A program made the translations under genes and the position numbers. The notes below the pieces were generated by a model. That model was not told the origin of the DNA. It ran no database searches and worked only from the letters and a program-made list of their open reading frames with translations. From assembly GCA_017880265.1 (NCBI GenBank), contig JAFJTK010000098.1, forward strand, positions 1-9,776: a stretch of DNA of 9,776 bases, in the 5' to 3' direction. The stretch is from Candidatus Pelagibacter sp. GTDB lineage: Bacteria; Pseudomonadota; Alphaproteobacteria; Pelagibacterales; Pelagibacteraceae. Positions 6,840 to 9,776 of this stretch are shown one piece after another; the first letter of the stretch is position 1, and every line of letters begins with the position of its first letter.

Positions 6840-7487
6840 ATGTTTCTTAAAATTAAAAATATACCAATAGTATCTTGGAGCTCAGATAAATCTTTAAATT
6901 TCAAGCCAAAGTTATCAACATCTTTTTTTTTAATATTTGGTTTAGTAATTTTTGGATTAGGAGAGGGTCTCTTAATTTTATCAACAACTGGAAATTCACC
7001 ATGGTCTGTGCTTGCTGAAGGAATATCTAATACCACAAGTTTGTCTATTGGAGCGGCAACTTTTTTTATAAGTGTATCTGTGCTTTTTTTATGGATATTT
7101 ATTAAACAGAAACCTGGTTTAGGGACAATTTTTAATATTATTATTATTGCAGGGATGATTGATATCACTTTAAGTTTTTTTGATGCCCCATCTTCAATAT
7201 GGATGAAATACTTTTTAGCTTTTTTTTCAGTTTTATTAGTTGGCTTAGGTAGTGGAATTTATCTTGTTGCAAATCTTGGTCCAGGTCCTAGAGATGGATT
7301 AATGACTGGACTAACAAAACTTACAAATCTCCCAATTGCTTTGGTAAGAGCTTTTTTAGAAATTTCTGCAGTATTAGCTGGCTGGTATCTTGGTGGAACG
7401 GTTGGTGTGGGAACTTTAATTTTTGCTTTTGGAATTGGGCCTTGTGTAGCTTTGGGTTTATTTTTAGTTAATAAAACTTTTAACTAG
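6840..7487 (+). CDS. YczE-like integral membrane protein (YczE/YyaS/YitT-type)
   Basis: This 215-residue, multi-pass inner-membrane protein resembles the YczE family (COG2364). After a roughly 25-residue cytoplasmic N-terminus, hydrophobic segments lie at about residues 27-48, 69-88, 96-114, 122-144, 165-185 and 188-211. Two family-type repeated motifs are visible: GLGEGLLILSTTGNSPWSVL (39-58) in the first half and GLGSGIYLVANLGPGPRDGL (135-154) in the second, suggesting internal duplication of a G-rich helix plus an N-P/G-P turn. GWYLGGTVGVGTL (181-193) is the typical conserved ending. Transport or membrane regulation is assumed for the family, but the substrate is unknown. No Shine-Dalgarno sequence is close; AGAAG lies 14 bases upstream. 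The gene ends in CTAG, where its stop overlaps the typA stop by 4 bases. A T9 run (6923-6931) lies within the gene. Confidence 0.85.
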   Translation: MFLKIKNIPIVSWSSDKSLNFKPKLSTSFFLIFGLVIFGLGEGLLILSTTGNSPWSVLAEGISNTTSLSIGAATFFISVSVLFLWIFIKQKPGLGTIFNIIIIAGMIDITLSFFDAPSSIWMKYFLAFFSVLLVGLGSGIYLVANLGPGPRDGLMTGLTKLTNLPIALVRAFLEISAVLAGWYLGGTVGVGTLIFAFGIGPCVALGLFLVNKTFN

Positions 7488-9310
7488 GCAGCAGCGCCAG
7501 ATTTTTCACTTTTTTTTCTATCATGAGGATTAAGAATTGCTTTTCTTAATCTAAGAGACTTAGGAGTAATTTCCAAAGCTTCATCAGTATTTAACATACT
7601 TAATTGTTCAGCAATAGACATCTGTCTTACTGGGGTTAACACAACATTTTCATCTGTACCTTGAGTTCTCATGTTAGTTAATTGTTTGCCTTTCATGACA
7701 TTTATGATCATATCACCAGGTTTTGGAGTTAATCCTACAATCATTCCTTCATACACAGGGTCGTTATGAGTTACAAACATTTCACCTCTAGCCTGAAGGT
7801 TAAAAATTGCAAATGCTACTGCTTTTCCTGTCGACATTGAAATTAATGCACCATTTTTTCTACCATCCATTTCACCTTCAAATTTTCCATATCCATGAAA
7901 AATTCTATTAATTACACCAGTACCTTTTGTTAAAGTTAAAAATCTACTTGTGTAGCCCATCAATCCTCTTGTAGGTGCATGAAAAACTAATCTTTTCTTA
8001 TTTTTTCCAGTATCTTTTAAATCTAAAAGTTTACCTTTTCTTCTATTCATCGAGTCTATTATTTTTGAAGAATACTCTTCATCAAGATCAACGGTAATTT
8101 CCTCAATTGGCTCAAGTTTATTTCCAGCATCATCTTTTTGATATAGTACTTTTGGAGGACTTACTGTCATCTCAAAACCTTCACGTCTCATTTGTGTAAG
8201 TAAAATTTCAAGCATTAATTCTCCTCGACCACTAATTACAAAAGAATCTACATTTGCATTTTGAGAAAATGTAATACCAACATTGTTTTGTGCTTCTGAA
8301 ACTAATCTGTCTCTAATTTGTGTGCTTGTTAGTTTTTTTCCCTCTGTTCCTGCTAAAGGTGAACTGTTAACACTTATTGTAATAGACATAGTAGGGGGAT
8401 CTATTGGAGTAGCAGGGATTGGTTCGTTTAATTCAGGATCACAAATAGTATCGGCAACATTAGCTTTTTCTAATCCAGCAATTACAACAATGTCACCTGC
8501 TTCACCTATTTCAATAGGAACTTTTTTTGTTCCTTCGTATCTAAAAATTTTTGTTAATTTACCTTCATCTACTTTTTCACCTTTAAGATTTATCGCTTTA
8601 ATAGGTTGGTTAGCTTTTGCGGTTCCTTGAGAAATTCTTCCAACTAAACTTCTTCCTAAAAAGCTATCCGCATATAATAGAGTGGATAGCATTGCAAAGG
8701 GTTTAGTTTTATCTAATTCAGCTGGTTTAACATGTTCAATTATAAGATCTAGCAATGGATGAAGATTTTCTCTTGGACCATCAACTTCTTTACTTGCCCA
8801 TCCAGATCTTCCACTTGCATATAAAACAGGGAAATCTAATTGCTCTTCATTTGCATCTAAGCTTACAAACAAATCAAAAGTTTCATCTAGTACTTCATTA
8901 GCTCTTTGATCTGCTTTATCTAATTTATTGATTACTACAATTGGTTTTAATCCTTGTTTAAGAGCTTTAGCTAATACAAATTTTGTTTGTGGCATAACAC
9001 CTTCAGCAGAGTCAATTAAAAGTAATGCACCATCTGCCATACTTAAAACACGCTCAACTTCAGCAGCAAAATCTCTGTGACCAGGTGTATCTATAATATT
9101 TACTCTTGAGTCTTTCCAATTAATTGATGCAGGTTTTGCTAGAATAGTAATTCCTCTCTCTTTTTCTAACTCACCAGAGTCCATTAATCTTTCATCAACA
9201 ACTTCATTTTCTCTAAATGATCCACTTTGTTTCATTAAATTATCAATCATGGTTGTTTTGCCATGGTCAACGTGGGCGATGATGGTGATGTTTCTGATAT
9301 TGTTGCTCAT
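7484..9310 (-). CDS. typA: Ribosome-associated translational GTPase TypA/BipA
   Basis: This complete 608-residue translational GTPase of the EF-G/LepA superfamily binds the ribosome and supports 50S assembly, low-temperature growth and stress responses in characterised bacteria. All GTPase motifs are present: G1 AHVDHGKT (12-19), G2 RGIT (52-55), G3 DTPGH (74-78), G4 NKLD (128-131) and G5 ASG (165-167). A beta-barrel domain, two alpha/beta domains and the BipA-specific C-terminal domain follow. Typical C-terminal segments are DPVYEGMIVG and KGKQLTNMRTQGTDENVVL, which separate it from LepA. The length is normal and nothing is truncated. The ATG at 9310 gives the canonical N-terminus; AAGAG lies 9 bases upstream and is the only plausibly spaced Shine-Dalgarno-like sequence in the window. 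The gene is convergent with the YczE-like gene (shared CTAG stop) and divergent from the DEAD-box helicase gene. Confidence 0.98.
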   Translation of the reverse strand: MSNNIRNITIIAHVDHGKTTMIDNLMKQSGSFRENEVVDERLMDSGELEKERGITILAKPASINWKDSRVNIIDTPGHRDFAAEVERVLSMADGALLLIDSAEGVMPQTKFVLAKALKQGLKPIVVINKLDKADQRANEVLDETFDLFVSLDANEEQLDFPVLYASGRSGWASKEVDGPRENLHPLLDLIIEHVKPAELDKTKPFAMLSTLLYADSFLGRSLVGRISQGTAKANQPIKAINLKGEKVDEGKLTKIFRYEGTKKVPIEIGEAGDIVVIAGLEKANVADTICDPELNEPIPATPIDPPTMSITISVNSSPLAGTEGKKLTSTQIRDRLVSEAQNNVGITFSQNANVDSFVISGRGELMLEILLTQMRREGFEMTVSPPKVLYQKDDAGNKLEPIEEITVDLDEEYSSKIIDSMNRRKGKLLDLKDTGKNKKRLVFHAPTRGLMGYTSRFLTLTKGTGVINRIFHGYGKFEGEMDGRKNGALISMSTGKAVAFAIFNLQARGEMFVTHNDPVYEGMIVGLTPKPGDMIINVMKGKQLTNMRTQGTDENVVLTPVRQMSIAEQLSMLNTDEALEITPKSLRLRKAILNPHDRKKSEKSGAAA

Positions 9311-9486
9311 AAATTGTGGCTCTTATACATTAATTCTTTGAATTGAAAACTTAAAAAAAGTCAGTAATTGCTTGATAAATAAGCTTTAATAAAAAATTCA
9401 TTTCTTGTGATTGTTTTAAAAACATATAGATATCGCAATAAAATTAGATGCAACAAAGAATCATTATCTAGTTCTCTAAATATTCA
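9311..9486. promoter_or_regulatory. Divergent intergenic region between typA and the DEAD-box helicase gene
   Basis: This 176-base spacer is the longest non-coding stretch in the window. For typA, the minus strand offers TTTTCA (9349 to 9344) and TATAAG (9327 to 9322) with a 16-base spacer; it would give a leader of only about 5 bases. TATAAG overlaps the AAGAG that could be a Shine-Dalgarno sequence, so both roles cannot easily hold together. For the helicase, TATAGA (9425-9430) and TAAAAT (9439-9444) are weak -10 candidates without good -35 partners. If they are used, the leader would be about 35-50 bases. Only tiny hairpins are seen, such as AATTC/GAATT at 9332-9344 and GCTT/AAGC at 9370-9384. 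No tRNA, small ORF or terminator was recognised here. Confidence 0.35.
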
Positions 9487-9776
9487 ATGGAAAATTTTAA
9501 ATTACTTAAAATAGAAGACTCATTAAAAAATTCATTACATAAAATGAATTTTACGAAACCAACTCCTATACAAGGAATGGCCATACCTGCTGCATTAGAA
9601 GGTAAAGATATTCTAGGAACAGCACAAACAGGAACGGGAAAAACATTAGCATTCAGCATTCCATTAATTAATAAATTGATTTTAGATAAAAATGCTTTTG
9701 CACTAGTTATGTGCCCAACAAGGGAATTAGCTACCCAAGTTATGGAGGCAATTAAAAGTATTATATCTGACAAAAT
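9487..9776 (+). CDS. DEAD-box ATP-dependent RNA helicase (N-terminal 96 residues; 3' end outside window)
   Basis: This open frame runs off the right edge. It shows the start of a DEAD-box RNA helicase, an ATP-driven enzyme that remodels RNA duplexes in ribosome assembly or RNA decay. The Q motif region is FTKPTPIQ (22-29). Motif I, the Walker A loop, is AQTGTGKT (46-53), and motif Ia is PTRELA (77-82). The DEAD motif itself and the second RecA domain lie beyond the window. The start is well fixed: an in-frame TAG at 9469-9471 leaves the ATG at 9487 as the only ATG before the conserved domain. No Shine-Dalgarno sequence precedes it. Which subtype it is (RhlE, DeaD/CsdA or SrmB-like) cannot be decided from the core alone. 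It diverges from typA across a 176-base spacer. Confidence 0.95.
   Translation, partial: MENFKLLKIEDSLKNSLHKMNFTKPTPIQGMAIPAALEGKDILGTAQTGTGKTLAFSIPLINKLILDKNAFALVMCPTRELATQVMEAIKSIISDK

Noticed and set aside
6833..7168. Minus-strand open frame of 111 codons opposite the YczE-like gene
   Set aside because: It lies antisense within a well-supported membrane protein gene, and its own product has no recognisable domain. It is a shadow frame.
8283..8630. Plus-strand open frame of 115 codons within typA
   Set aside because: It is antisense to the conserved middle of typA and has no family resemblance.
9468..9773. Minus-strand open frame of 101 codons at the right edge
   Set aside because: It is antisense to the DEAD-box helicase, whose Q, I and Ia motifs clearly identify the coding strand.

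Overview
The window is strongly A+T-rich (roughly 70% by eye) and very tightly packed. It carries lysine- and asparagine-rich proteins, almost no Shine-Dalgarno sequences, and overlapping or nearly touching genes. This style, together with the protein families present, suggests a streamlined free-living marine alphaproteobacterium of the SAR11/Pelagibacter type. That assignment is an inference from composition and gene content, not from a marker gene.

Layout. (1) 1-1972, plus strand: the 3' end of a cyclopropane-fatty-acyl-phospholipid synthase-type methyltransferase, then an unrecognised lysine-rich coiled-coil protein, then a small two-helix membrane protein, with gaps of about 30 bases. 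(2) 1969-2316, minus strand: a small DCC/DUF393 thiol-disulfide-type protein that shares its stop region with the membrane protein. (3) 2405-6105, plus strand: a compact operon of tldD, tldE (pmbA) and a renalase-like FAD oxidoreductase, joined by a 3-base gap and an ATGA overlap. (4) 6108-6788, minus strand: an exported DUF6134-like protein, with a short divergent promoter region next to it. (5) 6840-7487, plus strand: a YczE-like multi-pass membrane protein. (6) 7484-9310, minus strand: typA (bipA), a ribosome-associated translational GTPase. (7) 9487-9776, plus strand: the first 96 codons of a DEAD-box RNA helicase, cut by the window end and divergent from typA.

How the parts may work together. 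TldD and TldE form a heteromeric metalloprotease in characterised bacteria, so the two genes make one enzyme; the flavoprotein is translationally coupled to them, but its link to the peptidase is unknown. TypA and the DEAD-box protein are both families tied to ribosome assembly and low-temperature growth, and they share one 176-base intergenic region. All three convergent gene pairs meet with stop codons overlapping or 2 bases apart, leaving no space for ordinary terminators.

No tRNA, rRNA, CRISPR array, insertion sequence, phage gene or attachment site was seen, and no gap exceeds 300 bases. I found no clear evidence of a new multi-gene system. The least explained items are the lysine-rich coiled-coil protein, the small membrane protein, and the flavoprotein coupled to TldD/TldE.
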